From: Anaerobiospirillum sp. NML120448
GTDB lineage: Bacteria; Pseudomonadota; Gammaproteobacteria; Enterobacterales; Succinivibrionaceae
DNA length: 52,948 nucleotides
Assembly (NCBI RefSeq): GCF_023050945.1
Contig: NZ_JALKIM010000019.1
Location: 1-52,948 of the forward strand
Reading direction: 5' to 3'
Shown: piece after piece, positions 17,886-27,971 of the stretch
Layout of the letters: every line of letters begins with the position of its first letter
Position numbering within the stretch: position 1 is the first letter of the stretch
Made by a program: the position numbers and the translations under genes
Notes under the pieces: model-generated
Seen by the model: only the letters and a program-made list of their open reading frames with translations
Databases searched by the model: none
What the model was told of the DNA's origin: nothing

Positions 17886-20800
17886 TTAATCAATTATGCC
17901 TTCACGGCTTAACTGCATAAAGATCTTCTTAGCACGAGGATAACCAACACCTAACTCTGTTTGTAAGTCAGTTACAGTAGGTGGCTTATTACGTCTATCC
18001 ATATACTCACGTACTACCTCAACAGCCTGATCAAACTTAACATCAAGCTCTTTGGCTTTATTCTCTGCTGGATCCTCAGTTTCTTCCTCTTGAACAGCCA
18101 CAACGTCCTCAAGGTACTCAGGGGCACCAGCATATTCTTTCCAGGCATCAACTACAGCCTTAACATCATCATTAGAAGTAAAGGAACCATGAGCACGAGT
18201 AGCTGTACCCTCACCAGGGAATTTATAAAGCATATCGCCATTACCCAGTAAGCACTCAGCACCCTTTTCATCCAGCACAATGGTTGAATCTAAGCGGTTT
18301 TGTACGGTAAAGGCTACACGTGATGGGAAGTTAGCCTTAATCATACCTGTTACCACCTCAGAACGAGGAGTTTGAGTAACTAATACTAAGTGAATACCAG
18401 CGGCACGAGACTTAGCTGACAGACGAGCAATTAGGCCATCAGGAGTGCTTTCTTTATCCTTTTTACGTCCACTTTGAGCCATAAGGTCAGCAAACTCTTC
18501 GACCACCACTACAATCCATGGTAAAGGCTCTAAAGCTTGAGGCTGAGGGCTAAAATCCTTATTCCATAAAGGATCAGCTACACTTTGACCATTAGCGGCT
18601 TTAGACTTAATCAAGTCGTTGTACTCAGAGAGCTTTCTTACGCCCAACATAGACATAAGTTTAAAGCGGCGCTCCATTTCGTCTACACACCAGCGTAAAG
18701 CAATAGGAGTTTTCTCGGCCACATCAGTAATAACAGGAGTAATAAGATGTGGTAAATCCTTGTAAATAGAGAACTCAAGCTGCTTAGGGTCTACTAAAAT
18801 TAAGCGCAATTCACTAGGAGATCTCTTTAACAATAAGGAGATCAACATAGTATTAAGACCTGCTGACTTACCAGAACCTGTAGTTCCTGCTACTAGTAAG
18901 TGTGGACACTCAGCTAAATCTTTCACCACTGGAGCGCCCACTACAGAAGCACCTAAGCACATTGGCAAGGATGCTTTTGATTCTTGGAACTCACGGGATG
19001 AGGCCATATCAGCTAAGGTAATAAATTGACGTTGTGGGTTTGGAACTTCTAATCCTACATAAGAAGAACCCTCAACAATTGGAACCACACGTACATTAGG
19101 CACCATTAAATTACGGCATAGCTCAGTTTCAATGGAGGAAATAGCTGTACTCTTAACACCAGGAGCTAAGTCCAAATCAAAACGAGTAATTACAGGGCCA
19201 GTTAAATAGTCTGCTACCGTAGCCTTAATACCAAAAGAGTGTAAGACATCATTAATACGCTCTGAGGTCTTATTCAACTCATCTAAAGAAATATCAACAT
19301 GACTATTAGAACGTGCTAATAAGTCTAAAGATGGTCGCCAGCTATCATAACGATGGCGTGGCACTGAGCATAAAGCCAAGCTTGAGCGCTCAGTACGAGC
19401 AGCACCACCAGAGCCAGCACCCTGGCTAACACCAGCCATATAGCTTGGTAAATTGCTGCTTGAACTATTATGAGCCCCCATAAAGGCATTACCAGCAGTA
19501 GGCAAACCTACTCCACTAGGGCCATGTTCACCCATAGAATGAGCATCACTTGCCTCAACTTGTCCAGATACAAAGCCATTGCCGGGCATATTATCTTGTA
19601 AATGGAGCTGGTTATCATTAGTGTTAGCTGGCTCATAGCTGCCTGGCAACATATTAGCTTGTTGGTTGTTAGCCATAGGCATATTAGGCATAGCACCTGC
19701 CATAGCCATATTATTAGCCGCCATGTTCTGATACATCATATTAGGGGCCATATTATTCATGGCATTAGGCATAACAGGCACATATTGGCCATTAGGCAAT
19801 TGCATGTACTGTACTTGTCCCATTGGCATATTAGGGTTTGCCATATTTGGGTACATCATGTTAGGAGCCATATTATTCATGGCATTAGGCATGACTGGTA
19901 CATATTGGCCATTAGGCAATTGCATATACTGTACTTGCTGTCCATTAGGCATTTGATTAGCCATAGGATTGTACATGGCTTGATTATTCATCATTTGGGC
20001 ATTATTAAATGCTTCCATTTGATTAGCCATCATGCCTTGATCAAAGCCATTAGCGCCTACAGGGAACTGACCATCAGAATATTGACCTTCTTGGTACTCT
20101 TCATCATCCTGATACTGTTCATTTTGAGCGTCTTCTTGATAGTCCTCAGCGTTATTTTCACTTAACTGAGCATCCTCATAAGTAGCAATCTCAGACTTTA
20201 CCTGAGCCTCAGCTTCAGTTTCAGCTTTGTCCTCAGCCTCAGCCTTAACCTCTTGCTTTAACTGCTGCTCTTTTACTTTATTTTCGTAAGAGTCATGAAC
20301 ATAGTCATAATCTCCAAATAAAGAATTACCCTTAGAGACTTGGCTATCGTGGCCCTCATCCTCCATAGGAATAAAAGCAGAGCTTAAAGAACCAACTTCA
20401 TAGCTCTTTTTAGGCTCATCAAATTTATTAAAGGAGATAATATTGTCTTCTTGCTCTTGAGAGAGGTCTTTGCTCTCATCGCTAGCGCTAGTGCTTACAC
20501 TAGTACTATTGGACTCACTGTTTTCCTCTGAGGAGGTAACAAAACGAGCAAAGTCAAAACCTCCCTGGCCAGGCAAGGTTTTATCTTCTACAGCAGCGCC
20601 TGTTACAAATTCATCATCACTGCCGCCCTCTGTTCCACTAAGGCTTTCATCAATGTGACCAACCTCCTTACCACCAAAGTCATAAACGTGCTTTGGTACA
20701 TAAGGCTTGTCGTAATCATCATCAAATAAATTTACGTCTACAGCGTTAGAAGCATTATTTTGCTCACCATTTTTTGCCTGTAACTCATTATCCCTAGTAG

Positions 20801-23800
20801 TAGCAAAACGGAAAAAGTCACTATCATTATCCAAAGAGGCATCTGTAGCAGCATTAGAGCGGGTAATATTGGTACTAATATTACCTTGATTAAACTTTTG
20901 ACTCTCAGGAACTGGAGAACCGCTGCCCATCTGAATATTGGTGCTAACAATATCATCCTCAGTATTGTTTACCTCAGCATTATCATAGGCATTAGTATTG
21001 GTATTGGTATTGGTATTGGTATTGTCACTAGTATTAGCGTGGGTATTAGCTCCCTGCTCTAACTTATCAAAGTTAAAGCTCTGCTCATCGCTATTAGACA
21101 TACCAAGATCCTGATGCTCATTAAAATGCTGTAATTTAGCATCATCCATTTCTGAGGCTAAATTAGAGAGAGTTTCAATAAGCTCATTCTTTGGGGCTTC
21201 TTGACCATCTGAGACACTATCGCTTAACTGAGAGCTTAAATGGGGGCCTTCACTATCATCATTGCTAGCGCCATTGAGGCTATCGCTTTGTTGATCTTGA
21301 TTAGAACTATCAGCCACTTGCTCAGACAAGCCAGAGGCTTGCTCAGCATTATTATGCTCTGGCACGCTATTATTAGTGTTTTTAGCGCTTGGATAGTAGT
21401 TATTAGTCTTAGATGAAATGTCCTCAGCATCATTACGACTGTCCCTAATAATGGTACGTGGACGCTCCTCTAAAGGAAGATCTACACCAATATCATGGGT
21501 ATTAGGCTCAGCTAAATCAATTACCTCTTCGCCTGTATCACGATTAATCTTTTTAAGGCGACGCTTATTAAGAGGTTGACCGTTTTGAGCTGCCTTTTCA
21601 CGGGCTAGACGTGCAGCATAAGTACCTGCATAAATAGGAGCTTCATCGTCCTCTTCATACACATACTCATATTGATCATCATCGCTTTGAGGTAAGCCAT
21701 CAGTAGTATTATCACCAGCACTAGCGCTAGCACTTGCGCTAGTACCGCTCTCTTGCTCGTGGCTCTGAGCCATAGCCTGAGCCTGCGCTTGCGCTTGAGC
21801 CTCTGCCTCAGCCCTGGCCTTAGCCTCTGCCTCAGCCTTTGCTTGGGCTTCTTGTAATTCTTGAGCTTTTCTTTGAGCAGCTTCTTGCTCTTTGCGCTCT
21901 CTTTCGGCCTGTTCCTTGCGCTCTTGCTCCTCACGTCTCTTACGCTCACGCTCTTCTTTTTCTTTATTTTGAGCAGCGATTTGCGCAGCAATCACCTTAG
22001 GATCAGTACGCTGAACAATGGTATGAACAGCCTCGCTATCAGAACCATCGTCACTTTCGTTATTGCTATCTTCTAAAGCAACACTAGGCACTAAAGCATG
22101 CTTAGCAGCATAACTACCATAGCCATAAGGGCTATCAGGCTCACCCTTCTCTTTCTTATCGTCTTTTACAGTATTGTTAGCTGTAGCAGCGGCAGCAGAA
22201 ACAGCAGTAGCTGCAGTGGCAGCCACATCAGCTAAAGCCTCTTTTGCGGCTAAACCACCAACAGCAGAAGCAATGCCCCCTGCAGCTGCAGTCACACCTG
22301 TACCCTCAGCAGCCATGGCAGCCACTACACCATTTACTGTAGATGCATTAGCAGCAGCCACAGGAACGGCATCAGCTGTTGCAGCTGTAGCGGCAATAGC
22401 ATCAGCTTGAGCCACACTAGCACCTGAGGAAATCAAGGTTGATGGGCCATTATCACTAGCGCCTTCACTACCTAAATCAGAATCTTGAGGCAAGGAGTTT
22501 TCTGTAGCTAAGTTGTTAGTTGGCACTGTAGTTGGTGCTGGCTCTAAAGCTTGCTCTCTAGCTTGAGTATAAGCCTGGGCATCATCTTGAGATTGGATAG
22601 GTGCAGACTCTAAAGTGGCCTCTGGAACTAACTCATTAGCATAGGATCCTTGTCCCATGTCCTGCTGTGGAAGCTCAACTTGCTCATTATTCATAGGCAT
22701 TTGAGCATCTTTAAAGGTTGAAACAGGGATATCAGTTCCTTGATCAAAGCTACCTTGCTGGTAAGAGCCATTCATATTAGAGGAAAATTGATTTGGTGCA
22801 ACCTCAGCATTAAAGTCAACGCCAGACTCTACCTTAGTATTTGCTAAATCTAAGTTCTGCTCTAATGCTGGCTGAGTACCAATATCATCAATAGCAGCAT
22901 TGGAGATAAATACTTGATCAGACTCTATAGCAGGTACAGAGGCTGGGGACTGAGCAGCAGTCTGCGCAGCAGCTTGGGCCTGGGCAGGAGCCTGAGCTTG
23001 GCCAAGGCCCTGAGCCTGAGCCATACCAGAACTCTGAGTCTGGTCTGGGAGTGGGTATAACTCATCTTGCATGGCCTGATTTTGCATATTATTTTGCTCA
23101 TTGGCAAAAGCAAAGAAATCCTGGCCAGGCTCTGGTGTTGACTCTTGAGTATTATTCAAATTAGGCATTGGAGGAACTTGTGATAAGTCCTCTTGAGGCT
23201 CTAAGCCAGCTAAAGCATTGTTAAAGCTATTGTCCTCTTCTGATTGCATTTCATTAGCAAAAAGCTGTACAGCAGCTTGATTATTGCTATTAATAAAACT
23301 CTCATTAGGATCAATTGCTGTACCTAAATTATTGTTAAGCTCAGAGCTTGGCTCTGCGTAAGACTCACTGTAAGGCGCAACATTTTGAGCAGCACTATTA
23401 ATAAGCTCTTCATTATTTTCATAATAACCCTGCTCATTATCCTGCGCCATGGCCTGTTGAGGCACCTCACCAAGGCCTTGGACTTGGCTCTGGCCTTGGA
23501 CTTGGCCCTGGCCCTGGCTCATTTCCTGACCCATTTCATAGCCCTGAGCTTGGTTCTGAACTGGGGATTGGGTTTGCTCTAAATCTTGAGCTAAGACTTG
23601 ATTATCTTGCTCTAAAGCTTGGTAAGGCTCGTTATTAACAGCAGACTGGTCATTAGGAGACATGCGACCATATTCACTGTTCATAACCTGCGCAAAGAAA
23701 CCATCTTGAGCCTCTTGAGAGCCATTAGTTTCCATACCATGGCTATCAGCAGCAGCTATTGGGGACATATTATTATCAGCGCTCAATTGCTGCTGAGCTA

Positions 23801-24662
23801 AAGATTCTAAATCAGGAAGTACCTTATCCTCTGAGGCAACATTTAGCTCATCGGCATTAGGTAGTGAACCATTTTGCTCTAAAGCCATATCTTGGGACAT
23901 GTCTTGGGACAAGTCTTGGGCCATATCTTGCTCTTTAGCAGAGGCTGTAGCTGAGGCCATCACACCTGTAGCAAGTGCGGCAGCGCCTAAGGTATTTTGA
24001 TCTAAAGTAAGGTCATTATCATCTTGAGCTAAAGAATGATGAGTATTGTGTTTCTTACCATTAGTATTGCTCTTAGCTGGCAATACTTTGAAGAAGAGAT
24101 CGCCTACTCTATCAAAGATAAAGAAAGGATTGCGGCCCCAAAGCATGGAAAGACCACAAAAAACAGTAATGGCAAAGATAAAGACACTTAAAATGCTTGG
24201 CAAAGCTAAATCGCAAAACATATTAAGCATGTCACCTAAAAGGCCGCCCGCACCTGTAAAGCCAATATCAAAGTAACGAGACAAGATACCTGATAAGCCA
24301 ATTAAAGTGCAGTTAAAACCTAAGAGGCGTAAACAAGCTTTATAAAAGTCTGCATGCCAAATATCAATTGGTTTTAAAACTAAAAAATAGCCTAAATACA
24401 CAATCATGGCAGCAAACAAATAAGTAAGCACGCCAAAGTACTCAAAGAAAAAGCCTAATATAGGAGCATCTTTGTGATTATAGCTAGCTGAATCTACTTG
24501 GCCTAAAATAAGCTCACCACTTAATTTAGACTGAGCAGAGCCCTGAAAGTCTAAAATTAAATAAAAGCACAAAAAACATAGTCCAATGCTCAAAATAAAG
24601 AGCACCATGCGTAAAGGATTGCGATCACCACTTACGCTCGGTGTTCCCTTTGCGGCTGCCAT
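17886..24662 (-). CDS. ftsK: DNA translocase FtsK with giant linker
   Basis: A septal DNA pump that clears the terminus region at division and activates XerCD. At 2258 residues it is far longer than E. coli FtsK (1329). Residues 1 to ~190 hold four transmembrane helices. Residues ~200-1760 are a low-complexity linker rich in Gln, Asn, Ser, Ala, Asp and Glu. It includes an R/K/E/Q helix (KERERKRREEQERKEQAER) and two copies of a 40-residue MQLPNGQYVPVMPNAMNN repeat. Residues ~1760-2170 form the RecA-like motor: Walker A GTTGSGKS near 1925, and Walker B VVVVEEFADL, where the usual first acidic Asp is Glu. The end is a winged-helix gamma domain (TVTDLQTELGVGYPRAKKIF). The frame is continuous. lolA and rarA follow, as in E. 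coli. Confidence 0.95.
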   Translation of the reverse strand: MAAAKGTPSVSGDRNPLRMVLFILSIGLCFLCFYLILDFQGSAQSKLSGELILGQVDSASYNHKDAPILGFFFEYFGVLTYLFAAMIVYLGYFLVLKPIDIWHADFYKACLRLLGFNCTLIGLSGILSRYFDIGFTGAGGLLGDMLNMFCDLALPSILSVFIFAITVFCGLSMLWGRNPFFIFDRVGDLFFKVLPAKSNTNGKKHNTHHSLAQDDNDLTLDQNTLGAAALATGVMASATASAKEQDMAQDLSQDMSQDMALEQNGSLPNADELNVASEDKVLPDLESLAQQQLSADNNMSPIAAADSHGMETNGSQEAQDGFFAQVMNSEYGRMSPNDQSAVNNEPYQALEQDNQVLAQDLEQTQSPVQNQAQGYEMGQEMSQGQGQVQGQSQVQGLGEVPQQAMAQDNEQGYYENNEELINSAAQNVAPYSESYAEPSSELNNNLGTAIDPNESFINSNNQAAVQLFANEMQSEEDNSFNNALAGLEPQEDLSQVPPMPNLNNTQESTPEPGQDFFAFANEQNNMQNQAMQDELYPLPDQTQSSGMAQAQGLGQAQAPAQAQAAAQTAAQSPASVPAIESDQVFISNAAIDDIGTQPALEQNLDLANTKVESGVDFNAEVAPNQFSSNMNGSYQQGSFDQGTDIPVSTFKDAQMPMNNEQVELPQQDMGQGSYANELVPEATLESAPIQSQDDAQAYTQAREQALEPAPTTVPTNNLATENSLPQDSDLGSEGASDNGPSTLISSGASVAQADAIAATAATADAVPVAAANASTVNGVVAAMAAEGTGVTAAAGGIASAVGGLAAKEALADVAATAATAVSAAAATANNTVKDDKKEKGEPDSPYGYGSYAAKHALVPSVALEDSNNESDDGSDSEAVHTIVQRTDPKVIAAQIAAQNKEKEERERKRREEQERKEQAERERKEQEAAQRKAQELQEAQAKAEAEAKARAEAEAQAQAQAQAMAQSHEQESGTSASASASAGDNTTDGLPQSDDDQYEYVYEEDDEAPIYAGTYAARLAREKAAQNGQPLNKRRLKKINRDTGEEVIDLAEPNTHDIGVDLPLEERPRTIIRDSRNDAEDISSKTNNYYPSAKNTNNSVPEHNNAEQASGLSEQVADSSNQDQQSDSLNGASNDDSEGPHLSSQLSDSVSDGQEAPKNELIETLSNLASEMDDAKLQHFNEHQDLGMSNSDEQSFNFDKLEQGANTHANTSDNTNTNTNTNTNAYDNAEVNNTEDDIVSTNIQMGSGSPVPESQKFNQGNISTNITRSNAATDASLDNDSDFFRFATTRDNELQAKNGEQNNASNAVDVNLFDDDYDKPYVPKHVYDFGGKEVGHIDESLSGTEGGSDDEFVTGAAVEDKTLPGQGGFDFARFVTSSEENSESNSTSVSTSASDESKDLSQEQEDNIISFNKFDEPKKSYEVGSLSSAFIPMEDEGHDSQVSKGNSLFGDYDYVHDSYENKVKEQQLKQEVKAEAEDKAETEAEAQVKSEIATYEDAQLSENNAEDYQEDAQNEQYQDDEEYQEGQYSDGQFPVGANGFDQGMMANQMEAFNNAQMMNNQAMYNPMANQMPNGQQVQYMQLPNGQYVPVMPNAMNNMAPNMMYPNMANPNMPMGQVQYMQLPNGQYVPVMPNAMNNMAPNMMYQNMAANNMAMAGAMPNMPMANNQQANMLPGSYEPANTNDNQLHLQDNMPGNGFVSGQVEASDAHSMGEHGPSGVGLPTAGNAFMGAHNSSSSNLPSYMAGVSQGAGSGGAARTERSSLALCSVPRHRYDSWRPSLDLLARSNSHVDISLDELNKTSERINDVLHSFGIKATVADYLTGPVITRFDLDLAPGVKSTAISSIETELCRNLMVPNVRVVPIVEGSSYVGLEVPNPQRQFITLADMASSREFQESKASLPMCLGASVVGAPVVKDLAECPHLLVAGTTGSGKSAGLNTMLISLLLKRSPSELRLILVDPKQLEFSIYKDLPHLITPVITDVAEKTPIALRWCVDEMERRFKLMSMLGVRKLSEYNDLIKSKAANGQSVADPLWNKDFSPQPQALEPLPWIVVVVEEFADLMAQSGRKKDKESTPDGLIARLSAKSRAAGIHLVLVTQTPRSEVVTGMIKANFPSRVAFTVQNRLDSTIVLDEKGAECLLGNGDMLYKFPGEGTATRAHGSFTSNDDVKAVVDAWKEYAGAPEYLEDVVAVQEEETEDPAENKAKELDVKFDQAVEVVREYMDRRNKPPTVTDLQTELGVGYPRAKKIFMQLSREGIID
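19721..19940. repeat. 120-bp tandem repeat within ftsK
   Basis: Two near-identical copies offset by exactly 120 bp (for example 19741-19818 against 19861-19938). They encode a 40-residue repeat containing VQYMQLPNGQYVPVMPNAMN. The few differences are mostly synonymous, which indicates a recent duplication or selection on the peptide. The 120-bp unit is divisible by three, so changes in copy number keep the frame. Confidence 0.93.
20995..21024. repeat. Hexanucleotide microsatellite in ftsK
   Basis: Five perfect tandem copies of GTATTG on the + strand encode alternating Asn and Thr on the minus strand. Slippage would add or remove residue pairs without shifting the frame. Confidence 0.95.
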
Positions 24663-25280
24663 AAAACGTCTCCTATTTAAGATCTTGGAAGATTAGATCT
24701 TTCTTGTAAGTCTTATCATTAGACTTTCAGTATTAATTAATAACTTTTTTAAGTCAAAAAAGTCTACAAAGTATAAGGCAAAAAAGGCTTTTTATAAAGC
24801 AAAAGCCCATCGGTTAGATATACCTTAATAGCATCAAATTAGTGTCCAAACTAATATCATTAGTTCCACTTTCCCATACCATAAATTGCCTATATTACTG
24901 AATAGCCTCACCTTAAAAGCGTTAAATCTCCGTCATAATTAAGCAAAAAACACGTAAAAGAGCCGATTTTTCTTAAATTATTAGCAAAATCTGTTAATAT
25001 TGCAGGGTTGTCTTATTAAATTAACAACAAAATAATCACCTTAATAACTTGTATGTTCAACATGCTTTTAAACCAAGGTGTATTATTTATTTAGCAATTA
25101 ATGTTTAGAGTATAATTGCATTCAACATTAGACTTATTAAAGTCCTTTTATTTTATAGCTAATTGTTAAGTGGCAGATTAAGGTTATTTGTTTTTACTAA
25201 TAGCCTATGTTTTGGCCTAAGATTCACCTTATGATTGAGCTATTTATAGCCTCTAATCATTTATTTAAAAGGGATAGCAA
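24663..25280. other. Divergent ftsK-DedA intergenic region
   Basis: About 620 bp of AT-rich sequence without a credible gene. A 17-bp perfect palindrome AACTAAT-ATC-ATTAGTT (24849-24865) could be a regulator site for either flanking gene. In E. coli, lrp precedes ftsK; no lrp is present here. Confidence 0.4.
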
Positions 25281-26063
25281 GTGTTAGACTTTTTAATCGC
25301 ATTCTTTACTGACTATGGCTATTTAGCTGTATTTGGCATTTTAATCTTGTGCGGATTTGGTCTACCTGTCCCTGAAGATATCACCTTAGTCTCTGGTGGT
25401 GTGATTTCTGGATTAGATTTAGCTAATCCGCACACTATGTGTATTGTGGGACTAGCTGGTGTCCTCATCGGCGATAGTATTATGTTTTTAGCTGGTCGAT
25501 TCTTTGGTTATCGTATCCAGCGCATTAAGATGTTCCGCCGTATCCTATCTCCACGACGTTTTTCTCATATTCAAAGAAAGTTCAAACAATACGGCTTATC
25601 TCTATTGTTTGTTGCCCGATTCTTACCAGGTTTAAGATCTCCTATTTTCTTAGTAGCAGGAATGTCACGCCGTATTTCCTATCTGACCTTTATTTTAATG
25701 GATGGTCTTGCGGCTTTAATCTCTGTTCCTGTATGGGTGTACTTAGGTTACTTCTTTGCCGACAATCTTGATTTACTTATGGAGTATGTCAAAGATGTCC
25801 AAAAGATGATTTACTTAGCTTTAGGTTTAGTAATCTTAGTAGTATTAGTTATTTATCTAAAGAAGAGATTCCACAGCAAGCTTAAGACCTTTACTGATGA
25901 CTCTCATAGCCACTCATCTCCTTGTGGCTGTCAAGCTCAAGGTCAAGCTCAAGCTAATAATAGCTCTGCACAGCTTACACAGAGCGATACTCAAGCTGAC
26001 TTAAAAGATTTGCAAGAGACAGCCAAACCTCTGGCTCCAGAAAATAGTAAAGAGCAAAATTAA
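25281..26063 (+). CDS. DedA family membrane protein
   Basis: A DedA/SNARE-associated (VTT-domain) inner-membrane protein. Members recycle undecaprenyl phosphate or phospholipids across the membrane and are needed for envelope integrity. The 260-residue protein has the acidic GLPVPEDITLVSGG motif (about residues 29-42), FGYRIQ, and the conserved Arg-bearing VARFLPGLRSPIFLVAGMSR (about 110-129), with four to six hydrophobic segments. The polar tail after residue ~200 (SHSHSSPCGCQAQGQAQ) is an unusual cytoplasmic extension. It starts with GTG, preceded by a strong AAAAGGGA. It has its own terminator. Transport substrate is inferred from the family only. Confidence 0.9.
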   Translation: MLDFLIAFFTDYGYLAVFGILILCGFGLPVPEDITLVSGGVISGLDLANPHTMCIVGLAGVLIGDSIMFLAGRFFGYRIQRIKMFRRILSPRRFSHIQRKFKQYGLSLLFVARFLPGLRSPIFLVAGMSRRISYLTFILMDGLAALISVPVWVYLGYFFADNLDLLMEYVKDVQKMIYLALGLVILVVLVIYLKKRFHSKLKTFTDDSHSHSSPCGCQAQGQAQANNSSAQLTQSDTQADLKDLQETAKPLAPENSKEQN

Positions 26064-26074
26064 TGAATTGCACC

Positions 26075-26110
26075 ACGGGTAGCCACACAAGCTACCCGTT
26101 TTTATTTTTT
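26075..26110 (+). terminator. Terminator after the DedA gene
   Basis: A perfect 9-bp stem ACGGGTAGC / GCTACCCGT with a 7-nt loop, then a T-rich tract. The remaining gap to 26406 has no visible gene and must hold the promoter of the symporter gene. Confidence 0.9.
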
Positions 26111-26406
26111 GCACCTTTATTTCGCACCCCGCCCCAAAACCAAGCAAACGCTCTTATATATGCTAGAATAGCCCCCGCACGTGATTTAAATAGAATTTAT
26201 TTCACATTTACAACTATCAATTAATCCAGCCATCTTTGTTTACTTTATACCTAACTATAGTCTTAATTATTTTTCTATTATGGTTAAAGCATATAACTGG
26301 CATAGGAAAGACCTACTAAATCATAGAGGTCTCCCCTATGTCAGATATAGATGAGCTTGTTTTCTCATGACTTACTCTCAAGAGAACCCTTTTAAAGGAA
26401 TAGTGC

Positions 26407-27888
26407 ATGTCAACTATGGATCAGCTCACGTTGATCGTGAAAGAAATTAACTTCATTCTGTGGGGCCCTTGGTGCTTGATTCCAATTTTGGTAGGCACTG
26501 GTATCTTTTTCACTTTTAAACTTCGCTTTGTTCAAATTCGCCAATTTGGTCGTGCTGTAAAGCATGTTTTTGGTCATTTTAGCTTTAGTGGTGAAAAAGC
26601 TGGTCAACATGGTATGACCTCCTTCCAGTCTTTAGCTACAGCTATTGCCGCCCAAGTAGGTACTGGTAATTTAGCTGGTGTTGCTACTGCTATGGTTATG
26701 GGTGGCCCAGGCGCTATCTTCTGGATGTGGGTAGCTGCATTCTTTGGTATGGGTACCATTTTTGCCGAGGCTGTATTAGCTCAGGTATACCGTACTAGAG
26801 ACGGTCAAGGCAATATTACTGGTGGCCCTTCTTACTATATTTATAAGGGCTTAGGCCTTAAGTCCTTGTCTGTTCTCTTTGCTGCTCTTATCATTATTGC
26901 CTTAGGCTTTATTGGCAATATGGTGCAAGCAAACTCTATTACCACTGCTTTCTCCTCTGCTTTTAATGTGCCTAACTGGTTCTCTGGCATGTTACTTATC
27001 TGTTTAGCAGGCTTTATTTTCATCGGTGGTATTAAGCGTATTGCTAGCTTTGCAGAAAAGATTGTGCCTTTTATGGCAGGTGTATACGTTCTAGGTGCCA
27101 TCTATATTATGGTTACCAACTACGATATGATTTTGCCTGCATTTGAGTCTATTATTATTGGCGCATTTAATCCTGAGGCTGCCACTGGTGGTGTAGTAGG
27201 TGCAGGTATTAAAGAAGCTATTCGTTATGGTGTAGCTCGTGGTCTATTCTCTAATGAGGCTGGTATGGGTTCTACCCCTCATGCTCACGCTGTAGCTCGA
27301 GTAAACCACCCAGCCGAACAAGGTTTAGCCGCTATTATTGGCTTAACCATTGATACCTTTATTGTACTTAATGCTACTGCTTTAGTAATTTTAGTTACTG
27401 GCTCTTTAGATGGCAAAACTACAGGTATTGTTCTGACCCAAACCGCCTTTATTAGAGGCATGGGCGATGCAGGTGCAGGATTCGTAGCTGTTTGCTTATT
27501 CTTTGCTGCCTTTACTACTATTATTGGCTGGTACTTCTTTGCTGCTCAAAACTTTAAGTACCTATTTGGCTATAGAAACCTTAACCTCTTCTCTGTGATG
27601 GTGCTATGTTTCCTACTTATGGGTGCCTTCTTAGAGGTTAACTTAGTATGGGAGCTTGCCGATCTCTTTAATGGCTTAATGGTTATTCCAAACATTCTTG
27701 CTGTTATCGGTCTTTATAAGTTAGTTATCCGTGCCGTAAGTGATTACGATGACAAGTTCTTAAAAGGTCAACGTCCTCTCTTTGGACCATCAGAGGTTCT
27801 AACCAACCGTTTTGCTAACTTACAGGCTGTAATGCGCCGTGCTATGGCAAAAGGTGTAGTTAAAGAACAGAACGACCGTGACAACTAA
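26407..27888 (+). CDS. Alanine/glycine:cation symporter (AGCS family)
   Basis: A sodium-coupled uptake transporter for alanine and/or glycine in the inner membrane. The 493-residue protein has 10-11 hydrophobic segments. AGCS signatures visible here include QSLATAIAAQVGTGNLAGVA (about residues 75-94), GPGAIFWMWVAAFFGM, TGGPSYYIYKGLG and ARGLFSNEAGMGSTPHAHA. Related E. coli YaaJ and Bacillus AlsT are similar. It starts at ATG after AAAGGAAT and is monocistronic with its own terminator. Substrate choice between Ala, Gly and Gln cannot be made from sequence alone. Confidence 0.94.
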   Translation: MSTMDQLTLIVKEINFILWGPWCLIPILVGTGIFFTFKLRFVQIRQFGRAVKHVFGHFSFSGEKAGQHGMTSFQSLATAIAAQVGTGNLAGVATAMVMGGPGAIFWMWVAAFFGMGTIFAEAVLAQVYRTRDGQGNITGGPSYYIYKGLGLKSLSVLFAALIIIALGFIGNMVQANSITTAFSSAFNVPNWFSGMLLICLAGFIFIGGIKRIASFAEKIVPFMAGVYVLGAIYIMVTNYDMILPAFESIIIGAFNPEAATGGVVGAGIKEAIRYGVARGLFSNEAGMGSTPHAHAVARVNHPAEQGLAAIIGLTIDTFIVLNATALVILVTGSLDGKTTGIVLTQTAFIRGMGDAGAGFVAVCLFFAAFTTIIGWYFFAAQNFKYLFGYRNLNLFSVMVLCFLLMGAFLEVNLVWELADLFNGLMVIPNILAVIGLYKLVIRAVSDYDDKFLKGQRPLFGPSEVLTNRFANLQAVMRRAMAKGVVKEQNDRDN

Positions 27889-27934
27889 GTACTCTTGTCA
27901 CTAACTAACTTTTCTTTAGTTAGCCCCTTTTCTC

Positions 27935-27971
27935 AAAAAAAGCTGTTATTAAAATTAATAACAGCTTTTTT
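27935..27971 (+). terminator. Symporter gene terminator
   Basis: A perfect 10-bp stem AGCTGTTATT / AATAACAGCT with a 6-nt loop, flanked by an A-run and a T-run. Confidence 0.93.

Noticed and set aside
19602-20165. 187-codon His/Ile-rich + frame
   Set aside because: It is antisense to the Asn/Met/Gln-rich linker of ftsK. The apparent His richness comes from ATG/CAT complementarity.
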